Below are positions 20,840-31,429 of a stretch of DNA of 64,000 bases, piece after piece (position 1 is the first letter of the stretch; the number at the start of each line of letters is the position of its first letter). Source of the DNA: Plantago major (taxonomy: Eukaryota; Streptophyta; Magnoliopsida; Lamiales; Plantaginaceae); assembly GCA_026545765.1 (NCBI GenBank), contig CM048843.1, positions 8,765,501 to 8,829,500 on the forward strand, given 5' to 3'. The notes beneath the pieces are model-generated. The model worked only from the letters and a program-made list of their open reading frames with translations, ran no database searches and had not been told where the DNA came from. The position numbers and the translations under genes are program-made.

Positions 20840-22304
20840 GGTTCACGAACATTAAGATCCGGTCCGAAGTCGTCGAATAGGACAAGAGGCAGCCCTTAGT
20901 AAAGATATCTCGCCACCGATATTTGGAAGGCACATGATTTAACTCGAACCTCACCACGCTACCACTTTCTCTCGAACAAAATGGATATCCATTTCAATAT
21001 GCTTCATACCGGTGTTGGATGATTTCGAAGATAAATAGCACTCGCAATGTAGCGAATAGGACAATGTAACTCTAGAAGAAGATTACGGCCAACAGACTCG
21101 TAAACAACATTAGCCACCCCTATATTCGCCTCCGACCAAACGGACAAAGTAGGTCAAGGCTTCAAGACCATGAGAGTATATTGTCCCCCCAGAAGACACA
21201 GGTTACTGATGTGGAACAGCGTGTATCGGGACATCCTCCCCAATCAGCATCAGTATAAGCAACAAGCTCGGTAAGAGAAGAAGAAGATAAGTGAAGACCA
21301 AGACGGTTGCACTGGAGATACCGGATAATACGCTTCAAGGCATGCATATGTTCCTCGCACGGATCATGCATATGAAGGCAAATCTGTTGGACAACATAAG
21401 AGATATCGGGCCGTGTAAAAGTAAGATACTGTAGAGCACCAGCAAGACTACGATACAAAGTCGGATCAGCAAACGGTGCCCCCGTAGTAGCACCAACTTT
21501 CAGCTTTGTGTCCACAGGAGTCAGACTCGGCTTGCACGAGCTCATACCAGCCCGGTCGATGATCTCTGCAGCATACTTCTGCTGAGATAAAAATAAGCCA
21601 TCCTTATGACGAGTCACACTAATGCCGAGAAAGTAATTCAAGAACCCTAAGTCCTTCATCGCAAACTCAGAGCTAAGATGTGTCATGATCGATATGTGTA
21701 AATCCTCTGACGAAGCCGTTAAAATAATATCATCGACATATAACAGCAAATAAGCCGTATCCGACCCACGAGTGTAGATAAACAATGTAGTATCGGATTT
21801 ACTATTAGAGAAACCAATAGACGATACGAAATCAGCAAACCGCTTATACCATGCCCTAGGAGCCTGCTTAAGTCCATATAAAGATTTCCGCAATAAACAT
21901 ACATAATCCGGATGCTGCTTGTCGCGAAAACCCATCGGTTGGTGCATATAAACTATCTCCTTCAGATTGCCATGTAGAAAAGCATTGCTGACGTCGAGCT
22001 GATGAATGGACCATCGCTTTGAAAGAGCAATACTGAGAACCGTACGAATGGTCACCGGTTTTACAACCGGACTAAACATCTCTCCACAATCAATGCCGAC
22101 TCGCTGAGTTTTACCATCACCTACAAGACGGGCCTTATGCCTCTCAAATGAACCATCAGATTTAACTTTATGAGTAAAAATCCACATAGATCGGATGACA
22201 TTAACATTTGGGGGGCGTGGAACCAAATCCCACGTCTTATTTTTAATAAGAGCATCAAATTCATCCATAGCTAATTTCCAATTCGTGTCACGAAGGGCGC
22301 CCAA
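20840..22304 (-). CDS. Ale copia reverse transcriptase and RNase H
   Basis: The frame 22304-21162 begins inside the linker and has W..AMDEFDALIKNKTWDLV, the RT motifs QLDVSNAFLHGNL, SLYGLKQAPRAWYKRF and YVDDIIL (about 21724-21745). It then reaches the RNase H start AYTDADWGGCPDTRCSTSV. The remainder of RNase H lies in broken frames from 21161 down to about 20840. Well preserved over 380 codons, so the copy is moderately young. Confidence 0.92.
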
Positions 22305-22579
22305 AAGGTTATGAGGTAGAGGGGAACGCGAATAATGGTGGTATGAGCCCGAGAGGGATCAAAATCAATTAGGCTTTAGTATACCATGTCACGCCAGACG
22401 GGACGAGGTGGATATGTAGTATACCGAGATGAACGGATAGGTGGTGATCGGGCGAACTCGTCCGTAAGTCGGTGATGGCGAATCGAGATTGGGGAACGGA
22501 ATGGGTTAGTCAGATGGGTGGGAGTAGGCATCGGGCTTGAGGAGTAAGTCGTCAATAAGAAGAATTGGATCAACACGCT

Positions 22580-23700
22580 GGATCAAGGAGTCACTTGGTC
22601 AGCAGCAGTAAGGAGAACGCCGGGCCGAGAAGGAATGGGGAGGTCAGTATGTAGAGGAAACGGCCGACTCGTAAATTTGATGGAAAATATGTGGAGAAAC
22701 ACCATCACCCAAAAAATCATAGGCACCGGTATTAGGGTGATGAACCTTAGCAAAGGGAAAATTGGTTTCATCAAAGTGCACATGACGGCATATAATGATT
22801 TTACGAGTGGTTAAATCATAACACTTATAACCTCTATGATTGTCGTGGATAACCCAAGAAAATACATGATGCAGTAAGATGGAAGTCGATGATAGAGCAC
22901 CAAGAGAAGATTTATCGCAAGCAACTTACTTGGAATAATATTTAGAGATAGGTGGTCTTATGAAGTGCATGATGCCAAAAGAAGGTGGCAAAGAGGCATG
23001 AATGAGAAGTGTACGCATGACATTATTAGTGGATCAATTTTTCGCTCGGCCTTTCCGCTTTGAGAAGATGTATGGGCAAGAAAACGAAAAGATATTCCAT
23101 TAGAATCGCAAAATTGCGAAAAGAATGATTATCAATTCTCCCCATTATCACATTGTATGGTTTTGATATCATGCTCAAACTGGGTTTGTATATGGGCATG
23201 GAATTTCGAAAAAATTGAGAAAACTTGGGATTTTTGAGCAATGGGAAATATCCATAAGAAATTCAAAAATCATCTAAAAAAAGCACATAATATCGATGGC
23301 CAGAAGACTCAAAGTAGGAGAAGTCCAAAGATCACTATGAATAATATCGAAAGGCGTACAAGTAGTAGAAGTTGATGAAAGAAAAGGCAATTTTATATGT
23401 TTCCCAAGAACACAAGATTGACAAGTATTAGACCTAGATGAACTATTACAAGCAATCAATTTATTTTGCCGAAGAAAAGCTAAGACCGAATCTCCTGGGT
23501 GACCCAAACGATCATGCCAAAGAGTGGATGCAAGACAAGTAGTCGGGGAAGAGGCCGGATAAGGACTGGAAGGAGTGATGGGGTAGAGTGGGGTGGTACT
23601 ATCACATCTCATGAGACGGGTCCCCGTCTGTAAATCATGCACAGAAAAACCTAAAGGATCAAACACTACCGACACACGATTATCAGTTGTAAACTTACGA
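22580..23700 (-). pseudogene. Ale copia integrase, fragmented
   Basis: The frame 23675-23274 shows the zinc site LWHDRLGHPGDSVL ... CQSCVLGKH followed by PFDIIHSDLWTSP, the start of the integrase core. Beyond 23274 the core is in several frames. Its C-terminal region towards 22580 is recognisable only by position before RT. Not translatable as it stands. Confidence 0.8.
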
Positions 23701-24972
23701 ACTGATACTAAATTCTTAATAAGATTTGGAGTGTGTAAGACATGTTTGAGGGATAATGGTGGGTGAGGGGAAGATAAAGATGTATGACCATAGCCACGAA
23801 TCGGAATAGACTAACCACTAACAACAAAGAACACCATTATTATTGCTCATATTAAAATAAGATGTGAGATTACCCGAGTGGATGTCATATGCGGAAGCCC
23901 CGTGTCCATATACCGCTAGGATCCGCGAAGAGACATAGTGTGCATGGCGGAATCAATATCCGCTGGAGCATACTAAGAAGTGACACGTTGTTGTCATTGT
24001 TGTCAGTCATCGCCCAAGATTCCGGTCGACGCGTTGGGTCAATGACTCCATGGGTCGGGTAAGGGCACGGCAGAAGAGCCCATGGCGGCCATCCAAGTCC
24101 ACCAAGGGGCATGGCCCAAGATTGGGGCCCACCAAAAATTGATGCAACTTTGACCTCCGGACCGTTTCCACCATGACCACGCTGCTTTTGACCTCCGGAT
24201 CCGTCCCGAGCCGCCTTCTTTTTGTTGTTTCACGCTTTGATTGCTTCACGACCTTGACCCGTCGGACGAGAATCATGCGCCTCATCCGAATCACGATAGC
24301 AACCATCATCGCATCATCATTCCTACCGCGCTTCCTTCATGCTAGTTTCTTCTAATGCTAACATGGATCGAACTTCATAGAAAGGAGGTAAAACCTTCAT
24401 ATGTCGATAATGTAAGCAACACCTTTGTAAGTCGGTGTAAGACCCCCACCATACGTAAGAACAAGACGATTATTGGTAACCGAGCCCCTACGTTTCGAGT
24501 TGGTCGAAGGAGTCTTTAGATTTTGACAATAAGCAGAAACCGATGAAAAATCCCGTAAATAAGAGTTGTTAAACTCGCGTTCTAGAGCAACCGCACGAGA
24601 ATTCTCATTGTCTTGAAACAAATCGCGAAGGCGATTCCATAAAGTCATAGCCGAAACATCCGCTTCAATAACGGTGTTTAAGAGATCGGTCGATATAGTG
24701 GAATAAATCCACTGCACCACAGCAGCATCCAACGTGTCCCATAGTTCATGTTCGTCATCCTTGAGCGGCTCCTTTTCAATAACTTTCCCATCCTTGGACT
24801 TTGGGGAGATAATATGATGAAGAACCTTCTGCGAACGGCAATGGACCTTGAATAATTTCGCCCAATTAGCATACTGGACGTTTTCCATCTCAAGAGTGAT
24901 GGGAACATGCGACTTGATGTTTGAAACAACAAGCGCAGGGTGAAAAGAGGAAGAACTCTTGTTTTCACCCAT
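23700..24972 (-). pseudogene. Ale copia gag (UBN2 type) and degraded knuckle/protease region
   Basis: The frame from the ATG at about 24972 (MGENKSSSSFHPALVVSNIKS) runs to 24397 and reads VPITLEMENVQYANWAKLF, WDTLDAAVVQWIYSTIS and LWNRLRDLFQDNENSRAV, the typical gag of this lineage. The part from 24396 to 23700, where knuckle and protease should lie, is glycine/arginine-rich and frame-broken, and I cannot point to the DSG motif. Confidence 0.82.
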
Positions 24973-25198
24973 GATGACGGAATAGAAGAGAGAAATCAAT
25001 TATATATAATCGAATTAGGTGGAAGAAGATCGACAAGGCGTGAGGTCGAATCGACTGGTGAGGATCGACAATGGTGTGAGGCCAAATCGGTGAGAGAAGA
25101 TCGATAATGGCGTGAGGCCAAGATCGACGCATTTAGATGGAAGAGGGAAGAAAATATGGCATGAAGGTTGGATGTTAGAGAACCAAACTTGATACCAT

Positions 25199-25381
25199 GA
25201 AAGAATATAATTCCATGATCTTCTCATTACCACAATTGTACATATTTATACAAGAGTAATCCTATAATGTAGGCTATAAACTGGGAATCTAATTTAAACT
25301 AGGAATCTAAATACAACAAGGAATACAACAATAGTAGAGATATGAAATACTTAGGAGACTAAAATATTTCACATTCTAACA
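25199..25381 (-). repeat. Ale copia 5' LTR
   Basis: TGAAAGAATATAATTCC ... CATTCTAACA. It is the uninterrupted partner of 19948-20821, followed by the TSD AAGAG. Confidence 0.92.
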
Positions 25382-25440
25382 AAGAGGTGCTTCTTTATTT
25401 CTTTCATTCCCAAATTCATTACATGAGGAAATTAATAAGC

Positions 25441-26628
25441 ATGGTTATCTATGGAGCTCATCAGTACTTGTTTGCTCTTGCATTTTTTATCTTGCTCCAA
25501 TGTTGTACAAATATCGGGTTACAGCCCAATCAACTAATACTACCACTGATCAATCAGCGCTTATGGCGTTGAAATCCCAACTCCACTTGAGCTCTTCTCA
25601 CATCCTCTCTTCAAACTAGTCTCTTTCCACCTCTGTTTGCACATGGATTGGAGTTTCTTGGTCGTCCGCCACAACAGGGTGACCACTCTAGACATTTCAT
25701 CCATGGGAGTCGCTGGAAACTGGCCTCCGGAAATAGGAAACCTCTCGTTTATTGCTTCAATAAACTTGTCCAACAATACCTTTCGAGGAAGCCTGCCTCG
25801 AGAAATGACAGCATTGCGAAGATTGCAAGTCATTGATCTCAGGATGAATAACTTCACGGGGGACATTCCAGATTGGTTCAATGTATTACCACAACTTACA
25901 ACCTTGCGTCTCCGAAACAATAGTTTCACTGGCATGATCCCGCATTCTATGGGCAACATGTCAATGCTCCAAATTTTGGATCTTTCGTACAATTCTCTGC
26001 GTGGGGAAGTACCAAAAGAGATTGCAAGTGTGTATACTTTGCAGTTTCTAAATTTGCAGTTCAATCAATTTAGTGGTGTATTCCCAATGGAAGTGTTCAA
26101 TATTTCGAACCTGGAACGTCTAGCTCTTTCAGGGAATAGCTTTACCGGTGAACTACCTGTTGATTTATGCCGAGGCGGGGCTTCTAAACTCCAAGGGTTG
26201 TATCTATCTAACAATGAACTAGGAGGCCAAATCCCATCAACCATTTCTCAATGCTCACAACTTAGCATTCTTTCATTGTCATATAACAAGTTTACTGGCC
26301 CCATACCCAACCAAATCGGCAACTTAACTGCGTTGGAAATCTTACAACTTGTGGTTGTGGATCAAAACGTTTTTGAATACTGTGGAGGAGTGTAGAAGAC
26401 TTATCCATATGCCTTGGGATTTAGAAATAAGTTGGGTAAATAGAGTATCCAATGTCAGAAAGTATAAGCTAGCTTAAACTTGTGAATTCGGTATGGTCGG
26501 CAAAATCCTTTGGAAGCCACCGACCCAAGTTGTATCTCTTTGGATTTTGATATTGTCAAGGATTGACCGCCTTTCATTACAAAAAAAAAAAAAAGAAATC
26601 TTACAACTTGGAGGAAATCAGCTGATAG
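25441..26628 (+). pseudogene. LRR receptor, first exon (copy 2)
   Basis: N-terminal exon of an LRR receptor. The ATG at 25441 gives MVIYGAHQYLFALAFFILLQ, a good signal peptide. A frame change near 25530 leads to DQSALMALKSQLHLSSSHIL, the LRR N-terminal cap, then a TAG at 25617-25619. Another shift near 25665 enters the long frame 25637-26395. That frame holds about nine LRRs from TTLDISSMGVAGNWPPEIGN to PIPNQIGNLTALEILQL. A LINE insertion splits the exon at 26352-26594, and the frame would resume at EILQLGGNQLIG, ending at a donor (ATAG/GTATT, 26628). The cap and LRR style fit a subfamily-XII-like receptor kinase or a receptor-like protein; no kinase is present in the window. Confidence 0.85.
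26352..26594 (+). mobile_element. 5'-truncated LINE insertion with poly(A) and 16-bp TSD
   Basis: A 243-bp insert between two copies of GAAATCTTACAACTTG (26336-26351 and 26595-26610), ending in 14 A. Read in one frame it encodes CRRLIHMPWDLEISWVNRVSN and so on, resembling the end of a plant LINE RNase H. Target-site duplication of this length plus a poly(A) tail is the mark of LINE-type target-primed insertion. Confidence 0.88.
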
Positions 26629-26851
26629 GTATTAAATTTATTTATCGGCATTTTCATTATTTCATACATGCATGATCTATTTTAGTGAAGATTAAAATTG
26701 GTATTATATGGGTGAAAAATCGTAAAAGAATTCTTGTAAAATTATTTGATGGGTCACGATCAAAGTGGCAAGGCAAATCTTTACAATCTTAGAGGACCAA
26801 AATAATGGGTTAAATAGATATTGACCAAAACAATACAATACTTAATACATA
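26629..26851 (+). other. LRR copy 2 intron, first part
   Basis: Starts with the splice donor GTATTA. AT-rich, no other features. Confidence 0.5.
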
Positions 26852-27107
26852 CTCCGTCATATCATTGTCCACTTTAATTTTAAACACGCAACATAAGAAG
26901 AGTAATATTATAACACTATATAGTACAAGTGGGTGCATTTTTTAACTTTATAAGTTATTTGTTTGATTGTTTAATTTACTTTTGACTTTATTGTAAGTAG
27001 TGGGATTATAAAATTATATAAATTTTTCTTAAATGGTAAAAAGTGAAATTGGACAACTCAACGGAACACTTAAAATGATAAAAGTGGACAACCCATGGGA
27101 CGAGGAG
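26852..27107. mobile_element. Stowaway-like MITE
   Basis: The ends CTCCGTC...GTCCACTTT and AAAGTGGACAA...GACGAGGAG form a terminal inverted repeat with the CTCC(CTCCGT) start typical of Stowaway, flanked by TA (26850-26851, 27108-27109). 256 bp, non-coding, in the LRR copy 2 intron. Confidence 0.85.
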
Positions 27108-27109
27108 TA

Positions 27110-27473
27110 CATGGAGAATAAATTGACGATCTTCCCCACCAATTTATTTTTTTATCAGTCTTCCCCACCAATTTGTAGAAAATTGTAAATTGCTGACAAT
27201 GTTGTCAGGTATGTTGTTAGGATTGTTACGAACAAGATACCACAAAATAATTACTAGCATGTACTTTCAAAAAGTTATTAGTCAGGGACATTTTAGTAAA
27301 GTTATCAAATAGTTAGTGTTATGCTTAGTGAAAACGTAATACGCTTAAGATTCGCGATAGGAAGAGGCAAAATTATTTTGGTGTTGCACTATAGTCTGCT
27401 TGTCCCGCCTAAAATTGCATTTACTTTTCTCATAAAGTAATTTATTTGATGGGGAAGGTGGTGGTGGTTGGGT
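27110..27473 (+). other. LRR copy 2 intron, middle part
   Basis: Non-coding, no further element recognised. Confidence 0.4.
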
Positions 27474-28022
27474 AGGCTACATAAAAAAAACCTACCACCT
27501 GCGCCGCCCGCCAATCCGCCCACCACAAACTGCACCCGCCGGTTGAAATTTTTAAAAATATCCGCCGTGGGTCGAAAATTTAATCACCCGCTTCGGGCGG
27601 GTGGGTGGCGGGTGCGGGCGAAGTCACCCGCCACCCACCCGACCCACCCGCCCATGTAAATTATATATATTTTTTAATTTTTATTATATAGTTATATAGT
27701 AAATATAAGAAATAAGAATTAATATGAGTATATGACCTCATTCAAATTTCACACAACAGAGAACTTATACATATGTATGGTGATTGTACTTGCTTATGGA
27801 GTGTTTTATTTCGTATTGAAACTTATATTTATCTTGTTCAAACATATTATAGCATTTTATTTTATAAGTTGAACCTGCCCGCCATCCACCCGCTTAAATG
27901 TCAACCCACCCGCCGTGGTTTGATAAATTGTTCACCCGCCATGGTTCAATATTTTGTCCACCCGCTATAAGTGGGTCGGTTGAATATTTGGTAAAAACCT
28001 CACACTACGCTCAGACACCCCT
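27474..28022. mobile_element. hAT-like non-autonomous element, CCCGCC-rich
   Basis: Same family as 39271-39804, which lies in the opposite orientation. The shared middle reads from ATACATATGTATGGTGATTG to CGCTTAAATGTCAACC. Starts AGGCTACATAAAA and ends CAGACACCCCT. The flanks GGTTGGGT and AGTTGGGG agree at six of eight positions, a decayed 8-bp duplication at best. The short open frame inside (MYGDCTCLW...) is shared by both copies but has no other support as a gene. Confidence 0.7.
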
Positions 28023-28316
28023 AGTTGGGGGAAGAATATGGAAGGAGGGTTTGAATTTAATAATTAAAAGTTTTGGATTTTTATTTAAAATTTTGGTGGT
28101 TTATTTTGTGATAAAAAAGTTATTGAATTACAAAGAAAATACCAAATAGGAAAAAAAGGTTCACTTTCGGGAGTAATGTGAAATTTTCAAATTAACCATG
28201 TTTAAATTTTAGGCTTATCTGTATTTTTTTTCCAATTTGTGGTTGAATTCGAAAAGGCGACATAATTAATGATAGAATATGTAATTTTCCTAATATTGCA
28301 TTATTCAAAAATAGTA
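28023..28316 (+). other. LRR copy 2 intron, matches intron of copy 1
   Basis: 28155-28300 matches 9680-9820 next to LRR copy 1, so it belongs to the duplicated block. Confidence 0.55.
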
Positions 28317-28592
28317 TTCGTCTCTGCTCAGTTATCCACTTTGACTTTTGCGTATCAATCGTCCAACTTTAACTATAAATTAATCTTAAACCGCAAATGT
28401 AAAATATTCAATTAAATTATATTATACGCAAATGTAAAATATTCAATTAAATTAAATTATGAAACTTTAGTCCCTAAAGTATTATAATATAATTTAATTC
28501 AACATTTTACATTTACCGTTTAAGATTTATTTGTAGTCAAAGTTAAAAAACGGTCAATCAAAAAGTCAAATGGGTAAATATATAAGACGGAG
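28317..28592. mobile_element. Stowaway-like MITE with an internal duplication
   Basis: Ends TTCGTCTCTGCTCAG...TTTGACTTTT and AAAAGTCAAA...AAGACGGAG, flanked by TA. It is missing from the corresponding place next to LRR copy 1. Inside, a 26-bp stretch containing CAAATGTAAAATATTC occurs twice in tandem. Confidence 0.75.
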
Positions 28593-28802
28593 TAAGTAAA
28601 GCTTTAAATTAGTACATAACAAAAAGAAGGATTGCTCCACGATTCCCTGTGTGAAATGAAAAATTTTGTGTTCCTAGTATCTCCAACAACCGATTATCAT
28701 GTAACTTACCAAAATGTTTGTACTAATTCATTACAAATACTAGCAAATAGCAACAAACAACTTTATTTACACAAGGAGTTCCTAGCTACTATAATTTTTC
28801 AG

Positions 28803-29358
28803 GACATCTTCCAGATTTTTTTTGCAAAGTTAAGCTGGCTCAGTATATTGATAGTTTCATCGAATCAATTTTCTGGAATAATCCCAAACTCTATTGGTGG
28901 AGCTTACTCATTGGAATGGCTACAACTGAACAACAACAATTTTAGAGGAGAAATTCCTTTTATTCTGAAAAACTGCACTGCACTGCACTGCACTGCGTGT
29001 TCTAGATGTTGGAGAGAACTCAATTTCAGGAAAACTGTCAAAATGGATTGGAAATGATCTGCTGGAATTGAAAGTGCTTAGGCTAAAGAGTAATAAATTG
29101 TACGGCACGGTCCCTCTCGAGCTCTGTCAACTTCCTCGGCTGCAAATATTGAATCTTGCGAATAATAAGTTGGCGGGATATATTCCACGTTGCTTTGGGA
29201 ATTTCTCTGGCATGGAGATGTACAACTCCACAGATAAGTGTTTTACAATAGGATATAGTTTGGAAGAGGTTATTAAAGGAGTTCCACAAAAATACTTAAT
29301 GACGCTGCAATATGTTGTAAACATGGATCTCTCTAAGAATAATTTGACCGGTCAAATT
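28803..29358 (+). pseudogene. LRR receptor, 3' exon (copy 2), broken by insertions
   Basis: Starts after TTTTTCAG and reads GHLPDFFAKLSWLSILIVSSNQFSGIIPN, closely matching copy 1 at 10039. A CACTG expansion (28976-28995) puts it out of frame. It continues as MKVLRLKSNKLYGTVPLELCQL ... NNLTGQI to 29358, where a retrotransposon begins. Two further shreds of the same exon lie at 37206-37229 and 55237-55252. The C-terminal LRRs, cap and transmembrane segment known from copy 1 are not found further right. Confidence 0.88.
28976..28995 (+). repeat. (CACTG)4 expansion in LRR exon
   Basis: Four tandem CACTG units at the codons for Asn-Cys-Thr-Ala-Leu. The expected sequence has about two units, so the 10-bp gain shifts the frame. 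Confidence 0.85.
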
Positions 29359-30259
29359 TGAAAGTGTAATTTATATTCCATTTGTTTTATTAATTCGGCC
29401 TTTCTTCATTTATTAACCGGTTCAACGTTTGTAGTTGTTTTTCTATGAATATTTTGTAGGATAAATCAAGTTGGGCCTCAACATGCTTAATGGATCACGA
29501 TTGGTTACTGTAGCAGTCACTGTACCAAAACGTCACTGTAGCTGTAGCAAAACGGACACTGTAGCAAAAAGGAAAATAAGAGGCATAATGCAAGAAGGAA
29601 GCTGCCATATTGTTCAAGGAAGAATTTGATGCTATAAGGAAAGTGAGATTTAAAAGAGATTGATATCTAGAAGACTCCTTATACTATTGAATACATCAAA
29701 GTCAGTTTCCTTTCCATAGAATCCAAGTTTGTTTAGACTTGGGCCAGCCGGCTTCTTCCAAGGTGATGTTCCGCAAACTATATATATTGGAAGAAGAAGG
29801 CTTTGCAAGGTTGCCGATTGCCTTTGAAGAAAAAAGATTATATGTTTTAGGCGTCTTGTTTTACTAGACTTTTATTTCAAAGGTTTACTTTGAGTGTTCT
29901 CTAAAGATTGAGATTTACTCTAGTATCATTGAACTAGAATAGGTTTTTCAGATGTTCTAGGTCTAGTTTTCAGAAGTTTAATCAATCGCTTGTGATTGAT
30001 TTAAACTTCTTTTGTACTTCTACTTTTATATCTAGTAGAAATTTTACTCACGGCACCGCCGGTATCTTTATATACCGCTTGAGAAATCTTTGTGTTCGCT
30101 TTTATTCACGCACTTTATCGAAGTTCGTCATTACATGCCATCGTTGTCGTAGTTTAATTGAACACTGCTCATCGTTGTCGAATTCGGTCGACTCAACATC
30201 AATAGTCAACATCGCTCAAAACCGCCCGTAAGTACCAATCCCGTCCCACAGCTTCTAAA
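29359..30259 (+). repeat. 5' LTR of SIRE-like element 1
   Basis: Begins TGAAAGTG, pairs with 36312-37205. The end is near 30259; the exact CA is blurred by a substitution or error. Confidence 0.88.
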
Positions 30260-30260
30260 A

Positions 30261-30272
30261 GTGGATCGAGCC
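30261..30272 (+). promoter_or_regulatory. tRNA-iMet primer-binding site (imperfect)
   Basis: GTGGATCGAGCC, equal to TGGTATCAGAGCC lacking one T and the A of CAG. Position right after the 5' LTR supports the assignment. Confidence 0.75.
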
Positions 30273-30519
30273 ACCACCTAATTAATTGTGTCCGGATTTG
30301 GTACTACTACAATGGACGTTGTCAATTCAAGTGTCAACAGCCACCAAGTTAGATGGGTCGAACTACCATCGAAAATACGGATCGTAACGTATATCAAATC
30401 CATTCAAGGGCGGTATGGAAATCGTTTGAAGGCTATGTGGCCTACCATAGACCAGACACGATGGAGATGTCGCTCCTAAACCGTAAGCTCAATGGTCGTG
30501 ATGATTTTCTTGCTAGCTT

Positions 30520-31330
30520 ACAATGAAAAGCTTTGAATGCTATTTTTTGCATATTGATCCACATATGTTTAAGCTCATTCGTAATTGCACTATCGCTAAA
30601 CAAGCTTGGGATTTGTTGCAAAATCATTGTGAAGGTGATAATGATACAAACTAAACTTCAATCGCTTTGGTCAAAATTTGAAAACTTGAGAATGGCAAAA
30701 GAAGAAACCATTGATTCTTATTTTGATAAACCGCCACTATTTCAAATGATATTCAACTGCTAGTGATGCTATGTCTAATAAGCAATCGATTTTCAAAGTC
30801 GCAGATTTTCTTCAAAATTTGACATAAAACAAACTGTTTTGGAAGATACTCAAAACCTGGCTACTATGAATTTTCATACTCTGATGAACAATTTGAAAAA
30901 TTTTGAGCTCCAACAGAATGAGCGCAAAGGTACGAAAAGCCATAGTATGTCTCTTCACTCAAAATCAAAAATCTCTGAGTCTGAAAGCAGTAGTGATGAA
31001 TCTGATGAGATGACTGAAGAAGATTTCGATAAAGCTCTTGATAGGTTGCGTAGAAAGTTAAACAAAACCAGCTTTAGAAAGAATTCTAACAAAGGCTCTT
31101 CAAGCAATTCAAAAGGCACAAACAAGTTTAAAAAGACTGTAGATTCCCCTAGTTTAAGTCCTGCTCAACTTAGCAAAGTTAGATGTTTTGAATGTCAAGG
31201 ATGGGGACATTATCAGAATGAATGTGCTAACTCTCTTCGTAAGAAGAAAAAGACTTTGTTTGCTTGTCTCAGTGATGTTTTAGGTGATGAACAGGAATCT
31301 TATGCTTCAGAAGGTCGTGTTGCAGCTCTG
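30520..31330 (+). pseudogene. SIRE-like element 1 gag
   Basis: The frame 30839-31579 includes the acidic ESESSSDESDEMTEEDFDKAL stretch, a lysine-rich linker and the CCHC knuckle CFECQGWGHYQNEC (31183-31224) followed by LRKKKKTLFACLSD, the typical gag tail of this lineage. The N-terminal UBN2-like part lies in other frames at 30520-30800. Frames 30533-30763 and 30839-31579 do not join. Dead as read. Confidence 0.85.
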
Positions 31331-31429
31331 TCCTCTGTTCTGGACGATGTTGGAAATCGATGTTTAGTCAACAATGAAAACTCAACATCGTCTCAGATCC
31401 TCTTCTTTGATTATGATGACTCAGACGCA

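Larger units (their letters stand above)
19948..25381 (-). mobile_element. Ty1-copia element, Ale/Retrofit type
   Basis: Minus-strand element with very short LTRs (about 185 bp without the insertion). The left LTR is 19948-20821 including a 680-bp hAT element; the right LTR is 25199-25381. The TSD AAGAG lies at 19943-19947 and 25382-25386. Next to the 3' LTR, at 20822 onward, the minus strand has a purine tract (GTGGGGAG). At 25183-25198 the minus strand reads TGGTATCAAG, resembling the initiator-Met primer site. Internal order is gag, integrase, RT, RNase H. Short LTRs and the gag type suggest Ale/Retrofit. Confidence 0.9.

Noticed and set aside
27773-27970. MYGDCTCLW... small protein, also encoded at 39310-39516
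   Set aside because: Conserved in both copies only because the hAT-like element is repeated; nothing indicates selection on the frame.
25441-29358. LRR receptor kinase
   Set aside because: No kinase domain is present in the window for either copy; copy 1 clearly ends after its transmembrane segment, so receptor-like protein is the safer name.
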